From: Crotophaga sulcirostris
Lineage: Eukaryota; Chordata; Aves; Cuculiformes; Crotophagidae
Direction of reading: 5' to 3'
Length of the DNA stretch: 64,000 bases
NCBI GenBank assembly: GCA_013397455.1
Contig: VYZB01000216.1
Coordinates: 1,404,830-1,468,829, forward strand
Position 1 is the stretch's first letter, and each line of letters starts with the position of its first letter. A model generated the notes under the pieces. That model was not told the DNA's origin and made no database searches. It saw only the letters and a program-made list of their open reading frames with translations. A program made the position numbers and the translations under genes. Positions 1 through 10,400 of the stretch are shown one piece after another.

Positions 1-1296
1 GGGCTGCGGGGGGGGCAGCGATTCCCGGTGCCCGGGAGCCACTTCTGGCCGGCTCCGGCGTCGATTCACTCCGGATTTCGATGGATCCCACGGCCGCGGG
101 GCTGTCCCGCAGCCCGCCGTGTGCGGGGAGCTGCCCCGAGGGGTGTCCCGCGTGGAGCAGGGCACCTGCCGCACACCGCTTTCTCTTTCGCCCTCCGGGG
201 TTTCTTCTCTTTTTTTTTTTTGCCTCCCTCTCCGTTTTTCCTTCCTGAAACGAATTCCTCTCTCCCCCCCCAGCAAAACGAAAGAGAGGATGGGTCCCGG
301 GCGGCAGCAAGCCCCGGTGTGGCGGCCCGTGTGGCACCCCCAGCGCTTGGCACCGGCGCCGAAATACCTGTTACAAATAGCAAATGATGTCTTCCCCCAC
401 CTTGACACCCTCCCCTCCGCCCCCTTCCCGCACACGGCTCCGGGGCGTTATTTGGGGGGGGGGGGATGATCGTTACCTCAATGGCCAAGGTGCAAAGGCG
501 GTGGTCACGAAGGGAGTGACATTGCTAAATATCTCCGGGGCTCGGTGCTTCCCTGCCGCCCGCCCCACAGCTCTGCCCTCGGGGGGGGACACAAGCCCGG
601 GCTCCCCGTCCCATCCTTTATTTCTCAGAACCGCCCAGCGCGCACAGAGAAGATGGGAAACATCCAGCGAACTTCCCAACAGCCGCTGTTCTCCCACCCA
701 GAGGCATCCAGTAAAACCAGAATAATCTCGCAGGAAATACCTGGAGCTTCTTGCTGGACGAGGAAATGCTTTTTTTTGGCCTTGAAATATGTTTGAGGCC
801 GCCAGGCTATTATTTATTTTTTTTTTTTTCTCCTTTCTCCTCCTCGCCGCTGTAGGTTACGGGACACTCTTTGGGGCAGATTTTGCCCCCGAAGTCCCAT
901 TAGTGCGAGCCGGGCACCGAGCCTTGCCCCCTGCCCCGCTGCCAGCGCTGCCCTGGGGGTGCCCCCTGCCTCGCCCCTCACACCGCAGCCCCTCGGCAGG
1001 ACCCGGCGTGTGAACGGTGCCTTCCTGTGCGGGGCTGCTCCTGCTCCGCATCCATCCCGGCCGGCGTGTTTGGGGTTCCTTGCCCCTAGCCCCGCTTGCA
1101 GCCCCTTGGCTGCCTCCCCGGGGTGGGTCAGAAAGCGGGGTGTCTGGGGGGCAGCCCAGGGCCAGGCTTCTGCATCCTCTCGGAGGAACGGCGGGAGCGG
1201 GCTCGGCGCTGCTGCCCGGCTGGCACAGGGGAGGCCCAGCGCACCTTCCTGCTGGCTCTTATTTTCTTCCCTTCCCTCCCTCCCCTTTTCCTGCAG
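1..1296 (+). other. GC-rich sequence upstream of VGLL2 exon 2, probably intron 1
   Basis: No exon-like coding sequence matching the expected VGLL2 N-terminus is visible here. The stretch is GC- and CpG-rich, with homopolymer runs (G run near 457-466, T runs near 211-221 and 818-830). It ends in a long pyrimidine tract and CAG at 1294-1296. It may also hold promoter-proximal elements. Open frames on both strands here look like by-products of high GC content. Confidence 0.5.
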
Positions 1297-1582
1297 AAAC
1301 TCGCCTTTTACTCCAAAATGCAAGAAGCCCCGGAGAGCGGCAGCAGCGGCAGCGGCTCCTTCTCCGGCCACCCCGCGGCCAGCATCAAGGAGGAGGACTG
1401 CAGCCCCGAGAAGGAGCGACCCCCCGAGGCCGAGTACCTCAGCTCCCGCTGTGTCCTCTTCACCTACTTCCAGGGGGACATCAGCGCCGTGGTGGACGAG
1501 CACTTCAGCCGGGCGCTCAGCCAGCCCAGCAGCTTCTCGCTGGGCAGCGCCAAGGCGGCGCGGAACGCCGGCTCCTGGCGGG
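1297..1582 (+). CDS. VGLL2: VGLL2 exon 2 (TONDU/TEAD-binding exon)
   Basis: Acceptor TTTTCCTGCAG ends at 1296 after a long pyrimidine tract, and donor G|GTGAGC starts at 1583. The frame enters in phase 0 at AAA CTC GCC and leaves in phase 1. It encodes KLAFYSKMQEAPESGSSGSG, then SIKEED, then the TONDU motif (about 1432-1530, SSRCVLFTYFQGDISAVVDE followed by HFSRALSQ). The VxxHF helix residues that contact TEAD are all present. Confidence 0.95.
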
Positions 1583-4500
1583 GTGAGCAGGGGGGTTGCT
1601 GGGCAAAGGGGGGCTTCCCGCCCCCTGGGTGCTAAGAGAAACCCGGAGCAAACCGTTTCAGTGCCGTGGGTGAGCCCTGGACTAGGGGTCTTTCCTGGAA
1701 AGGAATCTGCACCGGCTGGGAGCAAATTCTTCTGTCTGGCAGTTGTTCGGGAACGATTTGGGGGGGATCTGGGAAAAGAGATCCGGGCTTGCTGGGTGTG
1801 CTCATTGCTGCCTTTCCTTTCTCTCCTGCTCCCCTCACCCAGATGGCTCCCTCTCTCCCCAGGGCATCCTCCTCCCCTGGGAGCTGGCTGTCCCGGACAG
1901 CACCAGAGGGAGACCTGGGGGACAAAAGTAAAGAACCCCTCTTTCTGTTTGCACCATGCTTCCTGCTGCCCTTGCAGAGGGAGGTGACTGGGGAAGCTTT
2001 ACACAGCAGGGGATTTGGAGGCTGCGACAAACAGGCCGCAGCGAGACCCACTGGCTCTGGCTGTGGGGAGCATCTCCCCTGCTGACCCTCGTGGGGCAGC
2101 TCTCAGCCCAGCGCAGTGGTCACTGAAGGCAGGAGCAAAGCAGAAGTGGGAACCATCTCACCAGCTTTTCACCACTACAAAACAGATCGTGTGCATCCCT
2201 GTATCTTGCCCTACGTGTATCACCACCCTGGTTGCTACTGGAGCAGAGATAAGGCCCCTGCATTTCTGAAAATGCGGGCTTTCAGACCTGGCCGTACCAG
2301 AGGCTCTTTGCTGGGGAGGCCAAGGCTGCAGCTGATGCACAGCCATGGCTGTTCCACCCTGGGTGGGCCTGTGAGGGTTCCTGGAGCCGCGAGGAGTAAC
2401 TTTCCCCACGCTCTACCCGCCAGAGTCACGGGGCAGGTGCTTCTTCTGAGGCAGTTCTGGGGACCACCCCTCACAGGACCACCCTCTTAGCCAAGAGCTG
2501 GTTTCCCAGCCCCTCCATGGATTGCTGTTGGTAGATTCTAAGCATGAAATAGTAGTCTAGATATTCCACAGGCAAAAGATATGCGGTGCTGGAATTGATG
2601 GCAAGAGAGGAGAGTGCTTTGCTTGTCATGAACCACTTCCCTCTCTTGAGTCATGCCAGGGTACAGAACTGACATACCTCTATGGCAAACACCTATCAGG
2701 AGTGCCAGACTATGTTTTTATTTGTCTTGGGAACACTGTGCATTCCCAGTTAATAATGGGTTACATCTATTTCCGTGCTGTAACTAATCATATATGTTCA
2801 TCTTGCATGTGGCTTAGCAGATAAAGAAAATACAAAGTACCTGTCCTTTGTCCTGCCAATCCCAAAAGATCTGCAGAATGCTTCCCCTAGCTACATGCTA
2901 GCAATATACCCAAGAAACAGGCCTAAGTCCAGTATAATAGATTAGAATTGCCCTCAAATGTTTAGAAAATTCAAGCTGGTCCTTGGTTGCATCTCATACT
3001 GTTCCTGCCCACTTTGAAACCACACTTAGGAAGCAACTGCTTTCCTGGCAGGGCCAGGCACCCTCTGAGGTGATGGGCATAAGTGCTTAGAGAAGGAGAC
3101 TACAGCAAAAACAAACAAAAGAAATTCAACCCTAGAAATTGTCGCAGTGCATAATAGATCTGATTTGGTTTCCCCTACTGAGCAAAAGAGATGTTTCCTT
3201 CACCTGAGGTAACAGCCTCTTTCCTAGGTACTAGGAGAAACCTGGAGAAAATCAGTTCAGTTTCGTGGGTAAGCCCTGGACTAGGTGTCTTGGATGTTTA
3301 GCTGGAAAGGAATCTGTACTTGCTGGGAGCAAATTGTTCTGTTTGGCAGTTGTTTGGGGGATACAGGGAACGCAAGGTCTGATTCGGGGGGATCTGGGAA
3401 AGGAGATCCAGGCTCTCTATGTGTGCTCATTGCTGCCTTTCCTTTCTCTCCTGCTCCCTTCACCCAGATGGCTCCTTCCCGATGAGCCAGCGCAGCTTCC
3501 CACCGTCCTTCTGGAACAGCACGTACCAGCCCTCCTCGGTCCCAGCCACCCTGAGCAGCCCCCTGGCCGCTGCCGCCCACAGCGAGCTGCCCTTCGCCGC
3601 CGCCGACCCCTACGCACCTGCCTCTCTGCACGGCCACCTTCACCAGGGTGGCCCGGAGCCCTGGCACCACGCCCACCACCACCACCACCACCACCACCAC
3701 CACCCCTACATCGGGACCCAGAGTACTGCCTACCCCCGCCCCGCTGCCATGCACGAGGTCTACGGGCCCCACTTTGACCCCCGCTACGGCTCCCTCCTGG
3801 TGCCCACGGCCTCTGTCCGCCCCCACCGCCTCACGCCCGCCTCTGTGCCCACGCCCGTCAGCCCCCCCTGCGAACTGGGAAAGAGTGAGGCGGGCACTGC
3901 CGCGGCCTGGACGACGCCGGGAGCCTTCCCCAACGCCACGGGGGACATGGCACAGAGCCTCGGCCTCAATGTGGACGCAGGTAAAGAGCTGCCCTCTGCC
4001 CGTCCAGGTCACCCCCTGGCTCAGCTGCACCTCTGCTCCCCACCTGCCTCACACCACCCATGGTAGTGGGGATGGACCTACCCGCTGCTTTGAGGGAATA
4101 AACTGGGGGTGGAAGCCCCACGGGAGACACTCAAGCTGTGTCCTGGGTGCCCTTCTTGGGGCTCTTAGGCCAGGCAAGCGAGGCAGGGGTGGAAAAAGAA
4201 GGGACAAGGCAACACATCAAACCCCCCAATATTATTTGAATTTCTTGCATCCTCAAACGCACCCTGAGGGTACTTTGAAGTACTCTTGTCCTGGCCCTGC
4301 TCCTGCCTGGAGCAGCAAGAGCTGGGAGCGAGACGAAGCTGTCCCAAAGGTCACTGCTTGCCTCCCTCCATGGGCTGCCCTGAGGGCAGGAGCATGGGCA
4401 GCCGCAGCAGAGTTTCAGAAACTACTTCCTCTCCTTATTTTTTTCTCCCTGTTTTTGAGAATAAAGCACAATTGCATTTGCTGAGCAAAAAGGACAGTGG

Positions 4501-5119
4501 TTTTCCCCTCGTACTGGTACCCTGTGCCTGATGGGATCCCTGAAAGTAAGGCTGTGTCGCCATAGCGGTGACAAAAAGGTGACACAGGCACAGCCAGCAG
4601 TGGTGGTTCCTGAGTCAGTGGTTGTTGAGGCAAGGGAAGCCTGCTTTGGTGACAGTTCTCTGTGCCAAAGTTGGCTTTTTGCAGCCACAAATGGCACCTG
4701 ATGGTGGCCTCAGCTTAGACAGGAGGGAGGTGTGCCTGCCTGCGGTCTAGCATGGGCTCTTCTCCTTGCTCCACAGCCTCCTCGGGCTCTGGAGAGTTCA
4801 TGCTTTAGACTGATTCTATGATCTTCGCTGGCAGAAATGCAGTTTGTCTTTCTCTGTCCTTAACCGCCTGTACCTATTTTTCTTCTGCCCTTTTTTTCTT
4901 CTCTCCATTCTCAGGTTTGCAGCCTCAGGATAAAAGCAAGGATCTATACTGGTTTTAGAGCTGTCCTTCACTCTTCTTGCCCTGGCTCTCTCCCCTGTAG
5001 ATCTCTGCCTGTAAGGCATGGTGGCATTCAGAGCTGAAATCGGGTCAGGTTGTAACAGCTTCTGATCTTGGTTTGCAGCTCGCCGTTACTCCTTCTGTGG
5101 TGGATCACTTCTGAGCTGA
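1297..5119 (+). CDS. VGLL2: VGLL2, vestigial-like family member 2 (exons 2-4, 5' end outside the window)
   Basis: Nuclear transcription cofactor that binds TEAD factors through a TONDU motif and acts in skeletal muscle and pharyngeal arch development (family knowledge). Three coding blocks join in phase: 1297-1582, 3468-3980 and 5079-5119, 840 nt in all, giving 279 codons and a TGA at 5117-5119. With the roughly 27-residue first exon known in the human gene, the full protein would be about 306 residues, close to human (about 317). Seen in order: KLAFYSKMQEA, an acidic IKEED stretch (possible SUMO site), the TONDU core SRCVLFTYFQGDI, SFPMSQRSF, a His run, EVYGPHFDPRYG, and the conserved C-terminus ARRYSFCGGSLLS. 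The conserved C-terminus, together with the TONDU core, argues for VGLL2 over other VGLL paralogues. No exon 1 sequence is recognisable in 1-1296, so that exon must lie to the left. It converges with ROS1. Confidence 0.95.
1583..3467 (+). other. VGLL2: VGLL2 intron 2
   Basis: Intron of 1885 nt with GTGAGC donor and CACCCAG acceptor. Its 5' part (about 1631-1857) is a diverged copy of its own 3' end plus the first bases of exon 3, listed separately. The middle, 1935-3220, shows no exon or repeat that I recognise. Confidence 0.85.
1631..1857 (+). repeat. Upstream copy of an intra-intronic duplication containing a decoy exon 3 acceptor
   Basis: Aligns by eye with 3229-3475. Shared landmarks in order: GAGAAAC-CGGAG, GGTGAGCCCTGGACTAGG against GGTAAGCCCTGGACTAGG, TGGAAAGGAATCTG, GCTGGGAGCAAATT, GATCTGGGAAA, and an almost identical stretch TGTGCTCATTGCTGCCTTTC-CTTTCTCTCCTGCTCC followed by CACCCAGATGGCTCC. 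The copy therefore includes a complete polypyrimidine tract, an AG at 1841-1842 and about eight bases of exon 3. It lacks a segment present in the downstream copy around 3350-3385. Confidence 0.85.
3229..3475 (+). repeat. Downstream copy of the intra-intronic duplication, containing the functional exon 3 acceptor
   Basis: Partner of 1631-1857. This copy holds the real acceptor, because the sequence after it continues as the conserved SFPMSQRSFP coding region, whereas the upstream copy loses similarity about eight bases into the exon. Confidence 0.85.
3468..3980 (+). CDS. VGLL2: VGLL2 exon 3 (Ser/Pro/His-rich region)
   Basis: Acceptor CACCCAG ends at 3467, and donor GCAG|GTAAAG starts at 3981. 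It enters with AT completing GAT (Asp) and leaves in phase 1. It encodes GSFPMSQRSFPPSFWNSTYQ, SELPFAAADPYAPASLHGHL, a PWHHA segment followed by ten consecutive His (about 3674-3703), YPRPAAMHEVYGPHFDPRYG, and ends GLNVDA. The His run is an uninterrupted CAC repeat, so it may vary in length. Confidence 0.95.
3981..5078 (+). other. VGLL2: VGLL2 intron 3
   Basis: Intron of 1098 nt with GTAAAG donor and GTTTGCAG acceptor. The exon 3 frame stays open for 28 codons past the donor, to a stop at 4064-4066. An AATAAA lies at 4460-4465, so a retained-intron, early-polyadenylated transcript is possible but unproven. Confidence 0.85.
5079..5119 (+). CDS. VGLL2: VGLL2 exon 4 (C-terminal 13 codons and stop)
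   Basis: Acceptor GGTTTGCAG ends at 5078. CT completes GCT (Ala) and the frame reads ARRYSFCGGSLLS then TGA at 5117-5119. This matches the conserved VGLL2 C-terminus, which is why so short an exon can be called. Confidence 0.93.
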
Positions 5120-6240
5120 TGTGCTGACTCAAAGACTCCCAGATCCCCCCTTGCCCTTTTCCAAGCCCACCGTGGCCCTGCAGCTCGGGGAAAGACAACA
5201 GGACTTAAAAGGACCTGGCATTACAAGGACACTACTTCAGACTTATTTTGGAGAGGAAAATCCGTCTGTTGCAAGAGAAGAGCCAAAGACTTTGAACTTC
5301 TATTTAAGCAGACCCGACACCCAGAACTGCAGTCAGACTGCTCTAAAAGAATCAAATGACATCATGGGTGGTGGTGCAAAACCATTGGCCTTCGTACAGG
5401 GGGCAGAGGAAATCGTGGGGGTCTTTTTTTAGTGGTGTGAATATTTTTTTATGGCAGTGAAAATTATTTCTTGAATGCAAACTGCTACTTAGCAGTTTTG
5501 AACTGGATTTTACTTCATATTACAGAAAAGTGAAAGGAGAAGAAACTGGAACTCATAAATGCTTCTGGACTATCAAGGAACTGGTCTGATTTTTCAGCTT
5601 TGTGGTTGTAAGTGGCAAGTGTCTGGCCCGGGCCAGCTGCCCTTGGGCTTACAGGGATGCAGCTGTTCCACACACAACTGCTTAAACCCCAGAAAGATGA
5701 AAACCAAAGTGGCACTTCTCAGAGTCTGGCACAACATTTGCATTGGATATATAACGGTTGTTTGGTTGTGTTGGTTTTTTTTTTTGTTTGGTTGTTTTTT
5801 TACAAGAAACATTTTCTGATGAAAGTAAAACCCTCTTATAGCAGGGGGAGGAAGGAAACCAGTGAAGAATGGCTCACCCTCAACCCAACAGCCTTTAAGG
5901 GGAACACCAGAAGGAAAGGCACGTGATGAACGATAGGTCTGAGTTGCCTCTAACATTTCTCTTTGTCTACCTGTTGCTGTCATTTTGTCACTTTAATAGT
6001 TGTTTTGTTTTGGTTTTTTGAAAGGGGGAATAAGATACCTATTTAACAATAGGAAAGCTGCATTAAAGGTATCTCCTTCTTTCACTCTGTGTGCTTTTAT
6101 GAAGAATTAAAGCTAAGTAAGAGAAATGAGGCAAACTGGAAACTTCAGGATGAAACAGGAAAAATAACTGTCATGTGGATGAAGTGAGTTATTTTATTAC
6201 TTTGCATTAAAGATAATTAGAAATCCTAGCAGTTGAAAAT
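5120..6240 (+). other. VGLL2: VGLL2 3' UTR, end uncertain
   Basis: Follows the TGA. I saw no canonical AATAAA in the next kilobase. Variant ATTAAA signals occur at 6062-6067, 6106-6111 and 6206-6211, so transcripts may end near 6.1-6.25 kb. No other reading is apparent. Confidence 0.4.
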
Positions 6241-7185
6241 ATTTTCTTACTCAGTAAAAAATACGGTGTTAAATACAAAAGATAAGAAAATGCAAGCGTG
6301 TTGCAGTGCTACATTTTAGTGTACAGTGTATTTGTAAGATGGGTTAAAGTAAGGGGGCTGCTCAATAATAACAATAATAATAGATGTTTCTTCATAAAGC
6401 TGATATAAAAGGGAACTGTAGCATTCAGCATTGCTGTTGCATTGGTAAATTAAAATGCTTTTGTAGGGTGATGAATAATTAATGAAAGAGTGCAAAAAAG
6501 GCAGTTTCCCCTTATACTTAAAAGCTGACTTTTTTACAGGCACAGCATCTGATCCCAACACTACTGTACTGTATTTTTTTTCTATTTTTTCCTTAATATA
6601 GTGTCTTTGAAGGCTGACAAAGTTCAATGCATGTAACAGGAGAATCCTAAAGTTACTCCTCTGCCACTAGGAGAAGCGGTAGAAAATGGACTTCATGCCA
6701 CTATGAGAGTTTTTACCTTCTGACCCTTACATAAGCGGGCGTAAAATTCACCGTGTGTCAGAAATGGAGTTATGAATAACTAAAACTCTCTTCTCCTAGG
6801 TTTCGGCTCAGAAATAACTCCATTTATGGCGAAGAATAGGTATCACAGTGGTAAGAATACTATAGGGCAGTGTGAGAAAATACCGTGAGAAGCTGGCAAG
6901 GAGCTGCTTTGAAATATTCTGGGTGCAGAGCATCCCTGGCCAGAGCTCGGCAAACAGCAGGAAGTGACTTGTCGTGATTCCTTCAGCCAAATGTACCCCT
7001 GAGAATTTCACCCTCAGCTTCCACTTAGCCCGTGCCCAGACAAGCTGTAAAGGGCAAGGGAAAGACTCCAGAATTCTTATTACCAGTTAAATCAAAAAGT
7101 TCTGAGGTGTCTATCAAGACAGAAGACACCAGCGTTTTGCAGAAAAGTAACTAAAAAGGGCATTTAACTTTGTTGCCGCAGAGAC

Positions 7186-7520
7186 TTGGAGATAACAGGA
7201 TCATTCTGTGAGCATTTGCTTGTGGGGATTTTTCAGGCTATTTTTAAAGTTTGGTTTTTCTTAAAAATTATTAATCTGGCTCCAGCAATGGTTGTTCTTC
7301 ACCACAATTGTTTCTTTTTTCTTTCTTCTTTTCCCCTCTCCTCTGCAATTCATAATGAGGAAGGCTGGGCAATATGGCCCAAATGCATTTGGAAATATTT
7401 ATGTGAGTGCAAACCAGACATTTACTTCATTGGCATTTACAATTCATTTTGATTGTGAACATTGACAAGCATGAGAATTTGTGCAATGAATACACCAATT
7501 TTGGTTTTGACATTTGTTCT
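7186..7520. promoter_or_regulatory. Candidate distal regulatory element with MEF2-type site and palindrome
   Basis: Contains CTATTTTTAA at 7238-7247, a full match to the MEF2 consensus, and a perfect 14-bp palindrome CCAAATGCATTTGG at 7379-7392 with overlapping octamer-like ATGCAT. It lies about 2 kb downstream of VGLL2, a muscle gene. Regulatory function is inferred only from motifs, without conservation data. Confidence 0.25.
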
Positions 7521-9072
7521 CCAGGTACTCTTTTATTGTTGTGTTGTGAAAGCATCCAAACATTTGCGGCTCAAGGTGTTAAATGCTACGCAAACAACTT
7601 TTAAAAACGTTCCTCCTCTGGATGGACTGCAATCTGAAAGCACACATGCCCTGTTTTGGCTAATCCTTGCAGAGTTTTCCTCACTCTGTGTTATTCTGAC
7701 TCCAGGAGAACTGCTCACAGCACCTGCCTTTAAGGCACGGGAACGAGTCTTTGCAGGACTGGAACCGCAGCTCCTAATGCAGTAACAGTGCAAATAACCT
7801 CGATGCTGCTTCACGAATGTGTTTTATTCCTCTTTGCATCGTAGATTAATTGCTTGATCATGAATGCTTGCAGGAAATGTAGAAACACAAAAGGCAGCCT
7901 TCTTATGTGTTACGTATGTTACATGTCACATGCTTGTCACACGCTGAAAGAGCAGGGCTGTGGGTGTCTGGTCCTGCAGCTTGAAACGCGGATCCTCCTG
8001 CTGCCCCTTTTGCAAGTGTTATGCAGAGGTTAGCACTGGCTCGGACTCTCTAACTGCCCACATGACAAACAGAGTTGCCCAGATGGGACAGGCTAACAAC
8101 CACAGCTCTCAGCCCTTTCGTGCAGAGCCCAGGGAAGGAGGCAGAGGAACAGGATCTGCTGCAAAGCACGGCAGCACCAGCAAGAGTACTTGCTGCTGCT
8201 GAGTGAGAGCATTTCGTAGGAGTTTGCAGAGTGGGCTCTGGGCGTATTAATTGCAGACATCTATTTCTCATTTTGAAAATAACTGAAACTTAGCAAAGCA
8301 CAGAATAATACTGGTTCAGTCAATTCCAAGCTTAACAGTGATCTATCAAGGAAAGGATGGAAGTGGGGATTGAGCGCAGTATTTGTGGTTGCTGTCTCCA
8401 CTTTATTTTAATGACGGTTTCACTTCAGCACAGCTGCAGCTGCAAGAACACAGCACAGAGCTCTTTAGACTCATCTATATGTGTCCCTGCACTTACAGTC
8501 CAATGTTGGCGAGCTTTAGGGCAACCTTAATGCCTGCTTCCTTTTCCAGTGGGTTTTCCATAGGACCTCCAGCGAAGGAGGAGGAGGGGAGGAGACAGAG
8601 GGTGAAAGGGAGTCTGAGTAATACCCTGTGCCTTCCCTGGACTGTGTGCTGCTTGTCTCTGGGGAAATGTATCTGCCCTGTCTCCTCCTTGGGTCAGCAG
8701 GGACGGCCATCCCTTCTCGCCTTCCCTTTGAAGTCCTATTTAAGTTCATGGTAAGCTATAGCAAGGGCTTAAAGGCTGGTCCCTTCCTAGAAGAGAGGAA
8801 AATGCTGCTGACGGGTCTGGATGCACCCGGGTACTCTGACCAGCAGTTCTCGTGCATCTTTTTCTGGGCAAGTGTTGCAATTAACATGCCCTTTTGATTA
8901 CAGAAGGGTGAGTTAGCTCCCCTAGGGGATTGCAGTGTCCTGGCTGGCTTCCCTGGCCTGCCACCCAGAGGAGCAGTTGCAGCAGAGGGAAGAGAGAGAC
9001 TTGTGGTGTGATTATTTGGAAGAGTAAGGTACTGATTTTGCAGGATAAGGGAAATGGGAATAGAGAATAGTT

Positions 9073-9121
9073 AAAAGAAAAAGAAAAAATGGAAAAAAAA
9101 AGAAAAAAGGAAAAGAAAAAG
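9073..9121 (+). repeat. A-rich purine tract
   Basis: Low-complexity run of AAAAGA/GGAAA type units just upstream of unique sequence. It could be a decayed microsatellite or a retroposon tail, but no retroposon body is recognised next to it. Confidence 0.6.
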
Positions 9122-10249
9122 CTTTACTTCAGTTAGCACCTGAGCTCCGGGGCTACAGCCTTAGGAATTGTGTTGTTAATTTAGTTCCCAGTACATTTAG
9201 GCTGTTCTGTGAACTGACTGTACTGACAAGCAGCTCAGGCTACTAGGGTCCTCTTGTTCATGTCCATTTCTAGTCAGACAGGAGGAAATACCTTTGCAGT
9301 GCAACTTCTACTGCCTCCATAGCCAGATAGAAATCTGGGAATCATGTGCACAAAACCTGAGTATAAATGGCAACAGAGAGACACTGGGGTACAATGTGTC
9401 CCCTTCTCCTTCCCCTACCCTCTTCTGAGAGAGAGAAGGGGAAGGCACTAGAGGAGTCCGTGCAGAGTGCAGGGGTACAGGACTGCATGTCTCTGGGCCA
9501 CACTCACGTGCACAGACACCTCACTTTGCCATGCTTGACTGCAGCTCACAAAAAAAAAAAATGCAGAATGACCAAGGAGTGTGGAGTTTCTTTAGAGATG
9601 TGTCAATTGCTTATTTACGTTCATCATAAAGGCAGGAAAAGTATCAGACAGAAGAGTTGTCCCACTAGGAGATGTAGTACCATTACTGAGGATGCCCCAT
9701 CTCCCCACTACATGGCACTCCTGCCCCAACTGGCCCAGGTACAGCTGCAAGGCACCTTCTTCCTTCATCACACCCTCCTCACTTCACTTCTCTCCTTGAC
9801 TTCTGGCCCCAACCCTGGCATCTCATCCCCTCTGTTCTCCTGCCTCATCCAGTCTCTTCCCTCCTGAACTTACTTCCCTGACCCCACACTGCAGCAATGA
9901 GGAGCAAAGGAATGGCATTAGGAGGGACATAAACTTTCCCAGCAATGCTGTTCACATGGAGTTGAAGCGTCAGTATTTCTATGATAAACAGAATTGGACA
10001 AACGTAGACCCTCTCTGCAAGAGCCAGCACATGGCCTCAATCCTGCACCATACCCCTGTGGCAGAAACTGTGCACTAATCCTGAATCCAGTGGAACAATC
10101 TTTTTTCCACAAGCTGAGTCCTAAAGACCTGTGACAGCCCCAGTTGCACACAGACACAAATGATTATTCTCTCTTGACAGACCTGCACAGCTCCCTCCTT
10201 GTGTTTAACTGCAGTCCCAGTGAGCTGGATCAGGAAAGAGACACTTGAT

Positions 10250-10400
10250 AGCTGCTGTTTCCGTGGTTGAAATATTTGTGAAGTTAGCGCATAATCTGAA
10301 AGGAGAAGCTAATAAATTATAGGGTGCTAATTGGGGCCGGAGTGGAGCCGTCAATCATATTATCCTAAACACACAGAGACCCTCATAACCTAAAAAGGCA
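10250..10400. promoter_or_regulatory. Candidate conserved non-coding element with homeodomain-type sites
   Basis: Dense with homeodomain-like cores: GCTAATAAATTATAGG, GTGCTAATTGGGG and GTCAATCATATTATCC (TCAATCA is the PBX/HOX type TGATTGA on the other strand). It looks like unique, non-repeat sequence. Function and conservation are inferred from texture only. Confidence 0.25.

Noticed and set aside
814..1725. 303-codon open frame on the - strand over VGLL2 exon 2
   Set aside because: It lies antisense to a well-supported coding exon in very GC-rich DNA where stops are rare. The translation is low-complexity Ala/Gly/Arg.
3281..4030. 249-codon open frame on the - strand over VGLL2 exon 3
   Set aside because: Antisense shadow of the exon. 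Its Val run is simply the complement of the CAC repeat.
4770..4835. ATTCTATGAT near VGLL2 exon 4, like a CR1 terminus
   Set aside because: The flanking sequence does not read as CR1, so a single octamer is not enough.
9367..9867. 166-codon open frame on the + strand between the two genes
   Set aside because: No recognisable domain, a Lys run from a poly-A stretch, no splice or promoter context, and composition like the flanking intergenic DNA.
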